Source: Acetobacter okinawensis JCM 25146 (GTDB taxonomy: Bacteria; Pseudomonadota; Alphaproteobacteria; Acetobacterales; Acetobacteraceae). Taken from it: a DNA stretch of 64,000 bases. The notes below the pieces were generated by a model. The model was not told the origin of the DNA. It saw nothing but the letters and a program-made list of their open reading frames with translations, and did not search any database. The stretch lies in assembly GCF_000613865.1 (NCBI RefSeq), contig NZ_BAJU01000011.1, forward strand, positions 1 to 64,000, given 5' to 3'. Shown piece after piece: positions 1 through 10,031 of the stretch (positions within the stretch are counted from its first letter, which is position 1; each line of letters begins with the position of its first letter). The translations under genes were made by a program, and so were the position numbers.

Positions 1-327
1 CTCGGCCCGTGTAACCCCGACAACCGGGCACCCCACACCCACGGCATAGCCCGCAGCCGCAGCGCAGGACGCCCGCAGGCCAGTAAACGACCCCGGCCCC
101 ACAACAACAGCCACCAGATCGGGCGCAGTCCCCTGCGCGCGCGACCAGCCTGCCTGCTGCAAAGCCTCTGCCGCCAGCAGGCTAACCCCTTCTGCTGCCT
201 GTTTACCTGCCTCCCGCTGGAGGGTGAGAACACGCAGCCCGTCCCAGGCATGGACAACACAGGCTGCCGTGCCGCACGCGCTATCGCCCGCCGGGCTGCC
301 GTCAATAACCAGAATACGCTGTGCCAC
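1..327 (-). CDS. tsaB: tRNA threonylcarbamoyladenosine biosynthesis protein TsaB (partial)
   Basis: The reverse strand encodes about 108 residues beginning VAQRILVIDGSPAG and containing VVVGPGSFTGLRAS, the signature of the TsaB/YeaZ family. TsaB is the scaffold partner of TsaD in making the t6A37 modification of ANN-reading tRNAs in the cytoplasm. The gene runs off the left edge, so its C-terminal half is missing. The start is a GTG at 327-325 whose G is shared with the TAG stop of the upstream nitroreductase gene (TAGTG), which implies translational coupling. The family assignment rests on the N-terminal motif, which is clear. Confidence 0.85.
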   Translation of the reverse strand, partial: MAQRILVIDGSPAGDSACGTAACVVHAWDGLRVLTLQREAGKQAAEGVSLLAAEALQQAGWSRAQGTAPDLVAVVVGPGSFTGLRASCAAAAGYAVGVGCPVVGVTRAE

Positions 328-911
328 TAATCGATAATCCGGCAGGCCTGTTCAAACTCAAGCCGTGGAGCGCGCTCGGGCAAATCCGCAAAGTCTCCAT
401 ACCCGAGGCAGAGCAAAAAGTTGGCGCGCCAGCCCTGCTCGACCAAAAAGGCGTCCTCCACCATAGACTGGTCAAACCCTGAAACCGGCAGCACGTCCAG
501 CCCAAGTGCGCGGGCGGCCATAATCATGTACGCACCTTGCAAGGTGCCGTTGCGAAACGCGGTTTCTTCCGACAGGCCAACATCTGCGGCAAACCATGCC
601 CGCAGTTCTTCCCCCGGACTAAGCTTTGGAAGCTGCTCGAAAAAGAGCGGGTCATGGGCCACAATGGCAATAACCGGAGCGCCCATAACCCGGTTGACAT
701 TCCCTGCGGACAGGGCAGGGCGCAGCTTTTCACGCGCGGCGGAACCAACAAGAAAAACCACACGCACAGGGCAGCAGTTGCCAGAGGTCGGGCCCATACG
801 CACCAGATCATATATCTGGCGCAGCAGTTCCTCCTCTACAGGGCGGGTAGTCCAGCGCAGGGGGGTACGCGCCTTTGTAAACAGCAGATCTAACCCACTT
901 GCGTCCAACAT
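327..911 (-). CDS. Nitroreductase family protein, RutE/malonic semialdehyde reductase-like
   Basis: This 194-residue protein starts MLDASGLDLLFTKART and keeps family blocks such as MGPTSGNC near residue 40, EETAFRNGTLQGAYM near 120 and LCLGYGD near the end, all close to what I recall of RutE-type FMN nitroreductases. Such proteins reduce malonic semialdehyde to 3-hydroxypropionate in pyrimidine degradation, but many homologues outside rut operons have unknown substrates. No other rut gene is seen nearby, so the substrate stays open. The start at 911 was chosen because homology begins there although the frame stays open further upstream. It is coupled to tsaB by a one-base overlap. Confidence 0.8.
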   Translation of the reverse strand: MLDASGLDLLFTKARTPLRWTTRPVEEELLRQIYDLVRMGPTSGNCCPVRVVFLVGSAAREKLRPALSAGNVNRVMGAPVIAIVAHDPLFFEQLPKLSPGEELRAWFAADVGLSEETAFRNGTLQGAYMIMAARALGLDVLPVSGFDQSMVEDAFLVEQGWRANFLLCLGYGDFADLPERAPRLEFEQACRIID

Positions 912-1014
912 GTTCCGTCCTGCCTCCAACTGCGCCGGATTACTGTGGCGCGCTCCCTTCTTTAAGCCAAGACTTCCCCCCCGAAAAGAGCATGCTCTGG
1001 TTGCGTGGTTATGC

Positions 1015-1575
1015 TCAGTCCACCTGCTCGACCGAGACAACCTCCGGCACATAGTGCTTGAGCATGTTTTCCACCCCATGCTTGAGCGTTGCGCGCGAGG
1101 ACGGGCAACCAGAGCAGGCACCCTGCATGGTCAGGCGCACAATGCCGTTACGGTAGCCGCGAAAAACAATATCGCCGCCATCCCCCGCCACCGCCGGACG
1201 TACGCGCGTGTCCAGCAGTTCCTTGATCTGGACGACAATCTCCGCATCCTCTGGCGCAATCTCGTCCTCATGAACGGCAACGCCTTCCGCTACAACCGGC
1301 AGGCCCGCCACAAAATGATCCATCAGCGTGGACAGCACCAACGGACGCAGTTCTTCCCAGTCCGCGCTGTCGGCCTTGGTAACAGAGACAAAGTCATTCC
1401 CAAGAAAAACGCGCGCAACGCCGGGCAAGGCAAACAGCGCATCGGCCAGCACCGAACGCCCCGCTACGGCATCGGCATCAATAAAATCTATGGTTCCTGC
1501 ATCGCCCACCACGGCCTGACCGGGCAGGAACTTGAGTGTTGCGGGGTTGGGAGTACCTTCGGTTTCTATGAACAT
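1015..1575 (-). CDS. NifU-family Fe-S cluster scaffold protein (Nfu N-terminal plus C-terminal domains)
   Basis: The 186-residue product begins MFIETEGTPNPATLKFLPG, typical of the Nfu N-terminal domain, and ends in an Nfu/NifU C-terminal domain with GDGGDIVF and the cluster-binding CSGC motif near residue 155. Nfu proteins carry [4Fe-4S] clusters to client enzymes in the cytoplasm. An in-frame ATG lies 14 codons upstream, but the conserved N-terminus favours the start at 1575. It is transcribed in the same direction as the nitroreductase gene, about 100 bases upstream of it. Confidence 0.92.
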   Translation of the reverse strand: MFIETEGTPNPATLKFLPGQAVVGDAGTIDFIDADAVAGRSVLADALFALPGVARVFLGNDFVSVTKADSADWEELRPLVLSTLMDHFVAGLPVVAEGVAVHEDEIAPEDAEIVVQIKELLDTRVRPAVAGDGGDIVFRGYRNGIVRLTMQGACSGCPSSRATLKHGVENMLKHYVPEVVSVEQVD

Positions 1576-1769
1576 GGCGGAAGTGTCCGATCTGTAGGGT
1601 AGCGTATGTCTCTGCATTCAGTTGGCACCAGAATGAGGACAGAACAAGTTCTGTATGAAAATTTTCGTGCAGAAAATGCCTGCTCCCGTGCAAAATCTGG
1701 CGGTTTTATGCGGCGGGCACCTGCTCCACGCACAAAGCTGCCATGTTGGGAGCAGCTTTGGCCTCATCC

Positions 1770-2993
1770 TCAACCCGCCATGCTCCCGCCTTGCAACTGG
1801 CCAAAACGGGCCCGTAGCGCGGGATCATGCGCGTAGATATACAGCCCCCTGACAGCGCGCGTCATAAGCACATTGATCGCATTGAGCATAATCCGCTCCA
1901 TGGTCTGCTCCGGCTGGGCAAGGCCTTTGCGGCCAGCAAAGGCCGCGCTGTCCTCGTACCGGGTCGGGTCCAGCACAAGGGTGTCGGCCTGTGCATCATA
2001 CCGCACTGACGGGCCTAGCAGCAGCCCCACATAGTTCAGGTCAAACCCCTGCACGGTATAGACGGACCCAACCTCGTCTATTGTATCGGCCCGCTCGGCC
2101 CAGGGCAGGCGGGATTCCGGTTTTGCGATGTCCCACTTCAGGTGGAAGCGCCCCTCGGTTACAAAATGCTCGCGGCCATCCAGACGGTAAGGGTAATCAT
2201 ATGTTGCCACCATGCGGGAGAGACCAAATTCCGCATTTTTCTGGCGCACCAGATCATAGAGGTCCTGTGCATCCTCAAAAAACCTGAGATCAAAACATGG
2301 ATCGTAAGGAACGGGCAGAACTGTTTTTTTGAAAAACTGCTCTATCCACTCCAAGGTCTGGACACTGGCCTGCATACGGAACTGGTTTTGAAGATGAAAG
2401 ACCTGGACATGCTTTTGCGCAAGAACGGATTCCAGATCATCTTCCGTCCAGTGGCTTTTAAACTTGAGCACCTGTTTGTCATCAAAAACAATCACGACAA
2501 CCCGAGCACATTTAAGAATTTCTTCAAGATGATTGTCCTGCACAAACCTGTTGTATTTATCAGCTTTTGTTAAAAGCAGATGCGCCTCATCCACCAGAAC
2601 AATATCCGCGACCTGCCCAGTTTTGTGCATGGTATTGATAAAACTTGTTGGCCTTTCATAATCCTTCTTTTTTACGTAACGGGATTTTTCCGCGATATTG
2701 CGGTAAAGCTTCATCATTTCCGGGTGATTGACCAGAAGGTAGTTTTTTGTCCCCGATAACGCATTGGGCTGAGATTTTTCTCGGGACAGTTTTTGTAATT
2801 CATTAAATATCTTATTGATAACAATACTCTTTCCGGTCCCTGCATCTCCTTTTATCACAAAAACTGCATGACCAGATGCAACATTGTCCTGACAGAACTG
2901 CAAAACACGTTCACACAATGCCATCTGTTCATCAGAAAGTGTGCGGTTGGGCGAGAGCTTCTGCAACGCCTGATTATTGTTCCCGTCCGCCAT
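1770..2993 (-). CDS. DUF2075-type P-loop ATPase/helicase-like protein
   Basis: A 407-residue protein with Walker A GDAGTGKS near residue 50, Walker B VLVDEAH near 133, a Gln-rich motif LQNQFRM near 205 and a late VYTVQGFD block near 313, i.e. the core motifs of superfamily 1 helicases as found in DUF2075 proteins. Larger members carry an N-terminal GIY-YIG nuclease domain; this one starts directly with a short region before the ATPase and has none. The biological role is not known to me; some relatives occur in mobile or stress contexts. The codon use in the middle (2300-2900) is visibly more AT-rich than that of its neighbours, suggesting transfer. Confidence 0.75.
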   Translation of the reverse strand: MADGNNNQALQKLSPNRTLSDEQMALCERVLQFCQDNVASGHAVFVIKGDAGTGKSIVINKIFNELQKLSREKSQPNALSGTKNYLLVNHPEMMKLYRNIAEKSRYVKKKDYERPTSFINTMHKTGQVADIVLVDEAHLLLTKADKYNRFVQDNHLEEILKCARVVVIVFDDKQVLKFKSHWTEDDLESVLAQKHVQVFHLQNQFRMQASVQTLEWIEQFFKKTVLPVPYDPCFDLRFFEDAQDLYDLVRQKNAEFGLSRMVATYDYPYRLDGREHFVTEGRFHLKWDIAKPESRLPWAERADTIDEVGSVYTVQGFDLNYVGLLLGPSVRYDAQADTLVLDPTRYEDSAAFAGRKGLAQPEQTMERIMLNAINVLMTRAVRGLYIYAHDPALRARFGQLQGGSMAG

Positions 2994-3011
2994 GCCACGC
3001 TCCCATAACGC

Positions 3012-3050
3012 AATAAAAAAGCCTTTCCCCTATTATGGGGAAAGGCTTTT
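3012..3050 (-). terminator. Rho-independent terminator of the beta-propeller gene
   Basis: A perfect 14-bp inverted repeat (AAAAGCCTTTCCCC at 3017-3030 and its complement at 3037-3050) with a 6-base loop is followed, on the minus strand, by TTTTTTATTG. It lies just downstream of the stop codon of the minus-strand beta-propeller gene that ends at 3077. Confidence 0.9.
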
Positions 3051-3076
3051 CAGCAGTCCATAAACCCTGTGTTTTT

Positions 3077-4291
3077 CTAGCGCAGGATACCTGTATGCCC
3101 AATGGAGTAACGGCCAGGCTGAGGCCATACGGTCAGCCCATGCGGCTCCTGCCCGACCGGAATGCTGATCATGCTCCCGTCATCCGTGTTGATACGATAG
3201 ACAACATCATCAAAACGGCCAGACAGCCACAGGGCCTTACCATCCGCACTGACATTGCCCATGTCGGGGCTACCACCACCGGGAATAGGCCATGTCGCCA
3301 CAACCTTATTGGTTGCAAAATCAATAACCGAAACCCCACCACCCTTGCTGTGGGGGCGACCATGAATCAGGTGGGAACCCCGGTTGGCAACATACATTTT
3401 GGTACCATCGCGGCTGGGATACAGCCCATGAGCCCCAAGACCTGTAGGAATAAAGCCAATCTCACGGAACGTGTCCCCATCGACCAGAAACACGCCGTCG
3501 GCCATCATGTCGGCCACATAAAAGGTCTTGCCATTGGGGGAGACCAGAATGTCCTGCGGCATACCGCCACTGGACAGTTTGAGGTACCCCAGTACCTTTT
3601 TGTTCACCATATCCACCTTGACCAGATGGCCGCCAAATTCACATGTGAAAATGGCGTAACGCCCATCTATGGAAAAATCGGCATGATTGACGCCCTTGCA
3701 CTCCGGCACATCAATAGACTGCTGCAACTGCATACTGTGCGGGTCACGGAAGTCCAGACGTTTACGGGCTTCGGCCACCACAATGGCGGATTTGCCATCG
3801 GGCGTGAAATACATGTTGTACGGGTCATCCACCGCAATGGACGGGCCGGGACGTGCCGTACGCGGGTCAATCGGGGTCAGGCTGCCATGAATGGTACCTT
3901 CGGCATTATTGGTCACCCACAGGGTGCGCAAATCCCATGAAGGCACAACATGCTGGGGGCTTTTACCAACCGAAAAACGGTCCACCACTTTGTTGGTTGC
4001 CGGGTCAATTACATCCACATCATTGGAGCGCAGGTTGGGAACATATACCCGCGCAGGATCCTGCGCGACGTCGGGCGCAATGTGCGTGGCCCCTGTTTCG
4101 CTGTACAAATTATCAGGGTTGGCCACCGCGGGCATACCGGGAATGGTCTGCACGCCAGATGCCGCAGAAGCCACAGGCGGGACTACACCCGTAGCCGACG
4201 GTGCACCAACATCCTGCGCCCAACCGGCCACACTGCCAGCGCTCATGCCTGCAATGGCAACCGCTGCAACCAGATACTGCTTAAAACCCAT
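3077..4291 (-). CDS. Secreted YVTN/YncE-type beta-propeller protein
   Basis: The 404-residue product begins MGFKQYLVAAVAIAGMSAG with a Sec signal peptide ending near WAQDVG, so it is probably periplasmic. The body holds repeated YVTN-like blades such as VYVPNLRSNDVDVIDPATN, LWVTNNAEGTI and MYVANRGSHLI, the pattern of seven-bladed beta-propellers. Such proteins in acetic acid bacteria are poorly characterised; some relatives bind DNA, haem or quinoprotein partners. The start at 4291 places the signal peptide correctly; the open frame extends 18 codons upstream without signal character. A strong terminator follows the gene, so it appears monocistronic. Confidence 0.8.
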   Translation of the reverse strand: MGFKQYLVAAVAIAGMSAGSVAGWAQDVGAPSATGVVPPVASAASGVQTIPGMPAVANPDNLYSETGATHIAPDVAQDPARVYVPNLRSNDVDVIDPATNKVVDRFSVGKSPQHVVPSWDLRTLWVTNNAEGTIHGSLTPIDPRTARPGPSIAVDDPYNMYFTPDGKSAIVVAEARKRLDFRDPHSMQLQQSIDVPECKGVNHADFSIDGRYAIFTCEFGGHLVKVDMVNKKVLGYLKLSSGGMPQDILVSPNGKTFYVADMMADGVFLVDGDTFREIGFIPTGLGAHGLYPSRDGTKMYVANRGSHLIHGRPHSKGGGVSVIDFATNKVVATWPIPGGGSPDMGNVSADGKALWLSGRFDDVVYRINTDDGSMISIPVGQEPHGLTVWPQPGRYSIGHTGILR

Positions 4292-4427
4292 AACCCAGAC
4301 CCCTCTGTGCCTGTTATCATTCGAGACCTTGATGAGGCTTCGCATTTACCACGCGGGGTAAATAACGTCTATTCGGCTGTGGTTAAAATCTTCCATTTAT
4401 TATTATGGCAAAAATTATTTTAAGTAT

Positions 4428-5246
4428 TTATTTGTTCCGTGCATCATCAATGGCCTTAACCGCTGCATTCACCTGCATAGCCAAGCCCGGTTGCCCCAGT
4501 GTGGATGTGGCACGCCGCGGGTCTCCCCCATAAATACCCTGCGCACTGGTCGGGTTAGGGGCATGGCGCAGAGCCTCCTCCCGCACCATGGAAGGGTCAA
4601 CCGCGAGCATAAGTGATGTATCTCCTATATCGGCATGCTGGCCGACATCCAGCCTGTACCCGTTCTGCCGCAACCACTCACTATACTGGTGGGGCAGTAC
4701 ATCATAATAATCGCGCACATACAGCACGCGCGCCCCGGTCGCCTGCCATTTTACCGTAAGCTGGGCCGCCAGTTTTTCCAGCTCCTTCTGGTAACCGCCA
4801 TGATCACCAATCAGCACAACCAGCCTGAACCCCTGCACCCGAAAACTCTCTGCAATGGAGGAGAGCATTTTTGCAAATACGTCAGGTGGTAACGTAATGG
4901 TACCGGGAAAACGCATATGCGATGTACGGGGAGCTGTTCCGCCCTCCGGCACGTAAGCCACGACAGGAGCCACCAGTGTTTTGCCTGACTGATGAGCTAT
5001 TTTTTCTGCCTGATACAGAACCCGGCTGTTATGCTTGCCAACAGCTATGTATGGACCACTCTGCTCCGTACCCCCCACAGGCACAATAATGGTTGTAAAA
5101 CCACATGATATATCCTGTGCAATTTCTGTCCATGTCAGTTTTTCAAACAGAACGCTTTTGGGTAATTGCAGGCACTGTGCCTGCGCAGGCAGGGGGGATA
5201 GTACAGCTACCCCCAAAAATAGACTAAAAATAAAGCATTTTTTCAT
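4428..5246 (-). CDS. Secreted creatininase-family protein
   Basis: This 272-residue protein has a clear signal peptide ([19 protein letters not shown], cleavage near AQA) followed by a creatininase/creatinine amidohydrolase fold: [10 protein letters not shown] near residue 57 and IGDHGGY near 146. The family binds two metal ions and opens amide rings. Here two usual ligand positions look changed: the His of the E-Q-H-G-P motif is Ser, and the Asp normally a few residues on appears as His in VGKHN. It may use another substrate or a different metal site. The ATG overlaps the uvrA stop (TCAT at 5243-5246), so it is probably cotranscribed downstream of uvrA. Confidence 0.75.
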   Translation of the reverse strand: MKKCFIFSLFLGVAVLSPLPAQAQCLQLPKSVLFEKLTWTEIAQDISCGFTTIIVPVGGTEQSGPYIAVGKHNSRVLYQAEKIAHQSGKTLVAPVVAYVPEGGTAPRTSHMRFPGTITLPPDVFAKMLSSIAESFRVQGFRLVVLIGDHGGYQKELEKLAAQLTVKWQATGARVLYVRDYYDVLPHQYSEWLRQNGYRLDVGQHADIGDTSLMLAVDPSMVREEALRHAPNPTSAQGIYGGDPRRATSTLGQPGLAMQVNAAVKAIDDARNK

Positions 5247-8107
5247 GATTTTTGTACCAGAAGGGGCGCAAGAAACTGACCCGTATAGCTTTTTTTACAT
5301 GCGGCAATCGCTTCGGGCGTACCCTCCGCCACAATGGTGCCTCCACCATCGCCCCCTTCCGGTCCAACATCTATAATCCAGTCAGCGGTCTTGATCACTT
5401 CCAGGTTGTGCTCAATAACAATGACCGTATTCCCCTGGTCCACAAGGGTATGCAAAACTTCCAAAAGTTTTCTAACGTCTTCTGTATGTAACCCGGTTGT
5501 GGGTTCGTCCAGAATATAGACGGTCCTGCCCGTTGCCCTACGTGCCAGTTCCTTGGAGAGCTTGATGCGTTGCGCCTCCCCACCAGAGAGCGTGGTGGCC
5601 TGCTGCCCCAACGCCACATAGCCCAGACCCACTTTTTGCAAAATTGCCAGTCGGTCACGTATCCGGTTCTGGGCAGAAAAAAGTGGGTAGGCTTCATCCA
5701 CGCTCATGGCCAGAACATCTGCTATGGTTTTGCCCCTGAAGCGAATATCCAGTGTCTCACGGTTATAGCGCGCACCTTTACAGGCATCGCAGGTCACAAA
5801 CACATCGGGGAGAAAGTGCATTTCTATTTTAAGCACACCATCGCCCTGACAGGCCTCGCACCGCCCCCCTTTGACATTGAAGGAGAAGCGTCCTGCCTTG
5901 TAGCCACGTGCCTTGCTCTCTGGCAGTTCTGCAAACCAGTCGCGGATCGGGGTAAACAGGTCTGTGTAGGTTGCGGGGTTGGATCGGGGTGTACGACCGA
6001 TGGGGGATTGATCAATATCGATAATCTTGTCGAGCTGCTCCATACCTTTTATTTTTTTGTATGGCTCGGGAGAGGTCGCAGCCCCCATAAGCTGGCGCGA
6101 GAGCGCCTTGTAGAGCGTGTCAATCACCAGTGTGGATTTGCCACTGCCTGAAACACCAGTCACGCACGTAAATGTACCAAGGGGAAAATGGGCCGTCACG
6201 TCCTTGAGGTTATGGCCAGAAGCCCCCTCCACGGTCAGCATCCGTTTTTTGTTCACGGGCCTGCGCTGCTGGGGGACCTCAATCCGCTTGCGGCCTGAAA
6301 GGTAAGCCCCTGTCAGACTATCCGGATTTTTGGCAACCTGCTCAGGTGTTCCCTGAGCACAACCTGCCCACCATTCACACCCGCGGCTGGCCCCATGTCC
6401 ACCAGCCAGTCGGCACTCCTTATCGCATCTTCATCATGTTCAACAACAATAAGAGTATTACCAAGGTTTTTTAAACGATCCAGTGTTCCCAACAACCGTT
6501 CGTTATCGCGCTGGTGCAGGCCAATGGAGGGTTCATCCAGCACATAAAGTACACCTGTAAGGCCCGAACCAATCTGGCTGGCCAGACGAATGCGCTGGCT
6601 TTCTCCCCCCGACAGTAGCCGACCCGCGGGAGAGGGTCAGGTAATCCAGCCCTACATCATCCAGAAATTTCAGCCGGTCAAGAATTTCACGCAATATACG
6701 CCGGGCAATTTCCGCACGCTGGGGGGTAAGGGTAGGCATAACCGTGTCAAACCAGTCCAGCGCATGACCAATAGACAGGTCACTGGCCTGTGCAATGGTT
6801 TTGTCCGCCACCCGCACAGACAGGGCCTCCGGACGCAGGCGCGCACCATGGCAGACATGGCAGAATTTTTCTGACTGGTAGCGGGAAAGTTCTTCCTTGA
6901 CCCAAACACTATCCGTATTGGCGAGTCTTTTTTGCAGGCTGGTCAGCACCCCTTCAAACGGACGTTCGACCACATAGCTTTTTTTGCCATCCTGATAGGT
7001 AAAACTTATGTTCTCCTCAACACCATACAGGATTCCGGTCTGGGCCTCCTGCGGTAGGTCACGCCATGGTGTGGTCATGCTGACACCAAAATGCTGTGTC
7101 AGACTTTCCAGCGTTTGCTCAAGCAAGGGTGATTTTGCATCTTTCCATGGTGCAATGGCCCCTTTTGCAAGAGAGAGGGTAATATCAGGCACAACCAGAA
7201 CGGGGTTAAAATACGTCTCTACCCCCAGACCATCACACGCGGGGCAAGCGCCTTGGGGGGCATTGAAGGAAAACAGGCGCGGTTCTATCTCCTCCAGTGT
7301 AAAACCACTGACAGGGCAGGAAAAATGTGAAGAAAACACAAGTTTTTCAGGCTCTCGTGTTTCGTCCTTCAGCACTTCCTCGGCATAGACAATGCCCTCG
7401 CTCAGGGCCAATGCGGTTTCAAAACTGTCAGCCAGGCGGGTTTGTACATCAGGTTTAACCACCACCCGATCCACAACCACCTCGACCGTATGGCGCAGTT
7501 TGCGGTTAAGGCTGGGAACATCTGCAATGTCATACAGCGTGCCGTCCACCCGCACACGGGTAAACCCCTTGCGCTGAAGCTCAGCCAGTTCCTTACGGTA
7601 TTCGCCCTTACGGTCGCGGATCACGGGGGAGAGCAGCATAAGCCGCGTCCCCTCGGCCATGGCCATAATGCGGTCAACCATCTGGGTGACTGTCTGCGCC
7701 TCAATCGGCAGGCCGGTTGCGGGGGAATAGGGTACACCCGCCCGCGCCCAGAGCAGGCGCATGTAGTCATAAATTTCCGTTACCGTGCCAACCGTGGAGC
7801 GTGGATTTTTGGATGTTGTCTTCTGTTCGATGGAAATGGCGGGGGACAGACCTTCTATGGAGTCCACATCCGGTTTGCCCATGAGCTCCAGAAACTGGCG
7901 GGCGTAGGCGGACAGGCTCTCCACGTAGCGGCGCTGCCCCTCGGCATAAATGGTATCAAACGCCAAGGACGATTTGCCCGAGCCTGAAAGCCCGGTCACA
8001 ACCGTCAGCCGGTCACGGGGAATATCGATATCAATATTTTTCAGGTTGTGCACACGTGCCCCACGCACCCGAATGCTGTGCTGACCGGGAAGACCTGATT
8101 TTGCCAT
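5243..8107 (-). CDS. uvrA: Excinuclease ABC subunit A (two apparent frameshifts)
   Basis: UvrA is the damage-recognition ATPase of nucleotide excision repair. Three consecutive minus-strand frames make one protein of about 950 residues. They contain the first Walker [11 protein letters not shown], the signature [16 protein letters not shown] and VVEHDEDAI, then a second Walker A VSGSGKST, the zinc motif RCEACQGDG and the last signature [11 protein letters not shown]. The start at 8107 (MAKSGLPGQ) has GAGAG about 8 bases upstream. The frame breaks near 6608-6632 (just before SGGES) and near 6358 (restoring one G gives [10 protein letters not shown]). Both look like small deletions, probably sequencing errors, because all catalytic motifs are preserved on each side. 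A LexA-like box lies upstream. Confidence 0.93.
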
Positions 8108-8125
8108 GGAGAGCTCTCTGCCACC

Positions 8126-8140
8126 GTTCCTGTTTTGTCC
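8126..8140 (-). promoter_or_regulatory. Possible LexA (SOS) box upstream of uvrA
   Basis: The plus strand reads GTTC-N7-GTCC, one mismatch from the alphaproteobacterial LexA operator GTTC-N7-GTTC. It lies about 20 bases before the uvrA start codon, where a repressor would block transcription. uvrA is a classic SOS gene, so the position makes sense, but a single near-match could arise by chance. Confidence 0.45.
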
Positions 8141-8343
8141 TCTATTATGGCGCTTTAATCCGCTCCTATGCAATCCATGAAACACACCAAAACCCCGGGC
8201 CATGCAAAATGCCCAGTTCCGCCATTCTGGCCATTGCGCTTGCAAACATGATTGACCATTTACTCACACAAGTATGTACTGTGGCCAAAAGCACGGCAGG
8301 CGCCATTTTGCCTGCGTGACAGAAATTTGAGGAACAAAACCAG

Positions 8344-9298
8344 ATGGAGCATCTGATCGGTCAGCCCGCCCCGGCGGCGCACAACAGCTTTGGTGGCTCA
8401 GATGCTGCACCAATCATTACCGATGGCACACAGGCCAGCTTTATGCATGACGTCATGGACGCCAGCCGGGAAGTGCCTGTTCTGGTGGACTTCTGGGCGG
8501 AATGGTGTGGCCCGTGCAAGCAGTTGACCCCCATTTTGGAAAAAGTTGTAACCGCCGCCAAAGGCAAGGTCCGGCTAGTTAAAATCGATATCGAGGCCAA
8601 CCGCGCACTGGCAGGCCAACTGGCACAGGCGGGCCTGCCGCTCCAGTCCATTCCACTGGTGGCTGCCTTCTGGAAAGGGCAGATTCTGGATGTGTTCCAA
8701 GGAGCACTCCCCGAAAGCGAAGTGAAGAAGTTTGTAGAAACCCTGCTCAAGGCCAGCGGTGGCGGCACCCTGCCAGCCACCGAACAACTCCACGAAGCCG
8801 ATGTGGCCATGGAAACCGGACAGCCCGCTCAGGCAGCCGCCATGTATTCTGCCGTCATTGGTGAAGAACCCGAAAACCCCAAAGCCTGGGCAGCTGATCC
8901 GCGCCATGCTGGCCTTGGATGATGAAGAGGCCGCAGATGCTGCTCTGGCCGATGTCCCTGCAAAAATTATTGATAGCCCCGAAGTAGCCGGAGCGCGCGC
9001 AGCCCTTGAACTGAAAAAGGAAGGCCGTCAGGCTGCTCAGGCCATGGAGGGTATTCGCGCACGGCTTGATGCCAACCCCGAGGATTATGACGCCCGCTGC
9101 GAACTGGCCACGGCCCTGAACGCCGCAGGACAGCGTGAAGAAGCCGCAGGCGAGCTGCTCCACATCATCAAAGCGGACCGGGAATGGAAAGACGGCGCAG
9201 CCCGCCAGCAGCTCCTGCGCTTTTTTGAAGCATGGGGGAACGAGGACCCGGCAACGCTTCTGTCCCGCCGCCGTCTTTCCTCCCTTCTGTTTTCCTGA
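8344..9298 (+). CDS. cnoX: CnoX/YbbN-type thioredoxin-TPR co-chaperone (one apparent frameshift)
   Basis: The first 105 residues after a short leader form a thioredoxin domain with the active site FWAEWCGPCKQL; the rest is a helical TPR-like region (e.g. MAMETGQPAQAAAMYSAV-like repeats, then ALELKKEGRQAAQAMEGI). CnoX proteins hold unfolded clients and hand them to GroEL, and the CxxC form found in Caulobacter can also exchange disulfides; the E. coli protein lacks one Cys. Restoring one base near 8890 joins AWA to QLIRAMLAL and gives about 318 residues. The ATG at 8344 follows GAGGAA by about 10 bases. It heads a likely operon with the LON-domain and Trm112-like genes. Confidence 0.85.
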
Positions 9299-9301
9299 CC
9301 C

Positions 9302-10008
9302 TTGCCCCGCTCGACTCTCCCTTTTGTCGAGGATGATGTTCCCCGCCGCATTCCGCGGCTGGGGGACATGACCTTGGCTGATATTCCGCCAGAAATCGGG
9401 CTTTTCCCACTCAGCGGTGTACTGCTGCTGCCCCGGGGCAAGCTGCCACTCAATGTGTTTGAGCCACGCTACATTGCCCTTGTGGAAGATGCTCTGGCAT
9501 CGCACAGGCTGATCGGCTGATCCAGCCCCGCTGGCAGGAAGATGAGGACGAGGAAAACGAGGCCCCGCCCCTTTACTCCATTGGCTGCCTTGGTCGCCTG
9601 ACTTCCATGACCGAGCGGGCCGATGGCACCTACGCCATGACCCTGACCGGCCTGCTCCGCTTCCGCCTGCTCCGCGAGACGGGGTTACGCCGTGGCTACC
9701 GGGTTGCGCGGATAGATGTCTCCTCCTTTGCGGGAGACCTGAACGAAATTCCGTCCGAACCGTTTGACCGCGCCCAGCTTTTGCACTCGCTCAAGCTTTA
9801 TTTTCAAAAAAAAGGGCTGAGTGCGCGCTGGTCCTTGATAGAACAGATGGATGACAGCCTGCTTCTGGTCACTTTACCCATGATCTGTCCTTTCCCTCCG
9901 GCGGAAAAACAGGCATTGCTGGATGCAGAAAATCTGACAGACCGTGTGCGGGTCCTGCAAACACTGCTAGACCTGTCCGGCCCTGAGCAGGAAGGCCCTC
10001 CTTCCTGA
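9302..10008 (+). CDS. LON peptidase N-terminal (substrate-binding) domain protein (one apparent frameshift)
   Basis: The product shows the PUA-like LON substrate-binding domain without a protease: IGLFPLSGVLLLPRGKLP then NVFEPRYIAL near the start, and YSIGCLGRLTSM and LTGLLRFRLL further on. Its function is unknown; such stand-alone domains are common next to ybbN in alphaproteobacteria. The frame breaks near 9514-9516; one added C restores LIGLIQPRWQ. The start is uncertain: a TTG at 9302 lies 3 bases after the previous stop and gives an FVEDD leader seen in relatives as I recall them, while the first ATG is at 9368. Full length is about 235 residues. Confidence 0.8.
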
Positions 10009-10031
10009 TGATATGATGTGGGAACCGTTTT

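Noticed and set aside
421-1602. A 393-codon plus-strand frame over the nitroreductase and Nfu genes
   Set aside because: It is the mirror of two well-supported minus-strand genes and its translation is Arg/Ser-rich without domains.
6533-8107. Genuine splitting of uvrA into three genes
   Set aside because: All motifs needed for a single UvrA are present in order on one strand and each break is explained by a small indel, as in many other genes of this window.
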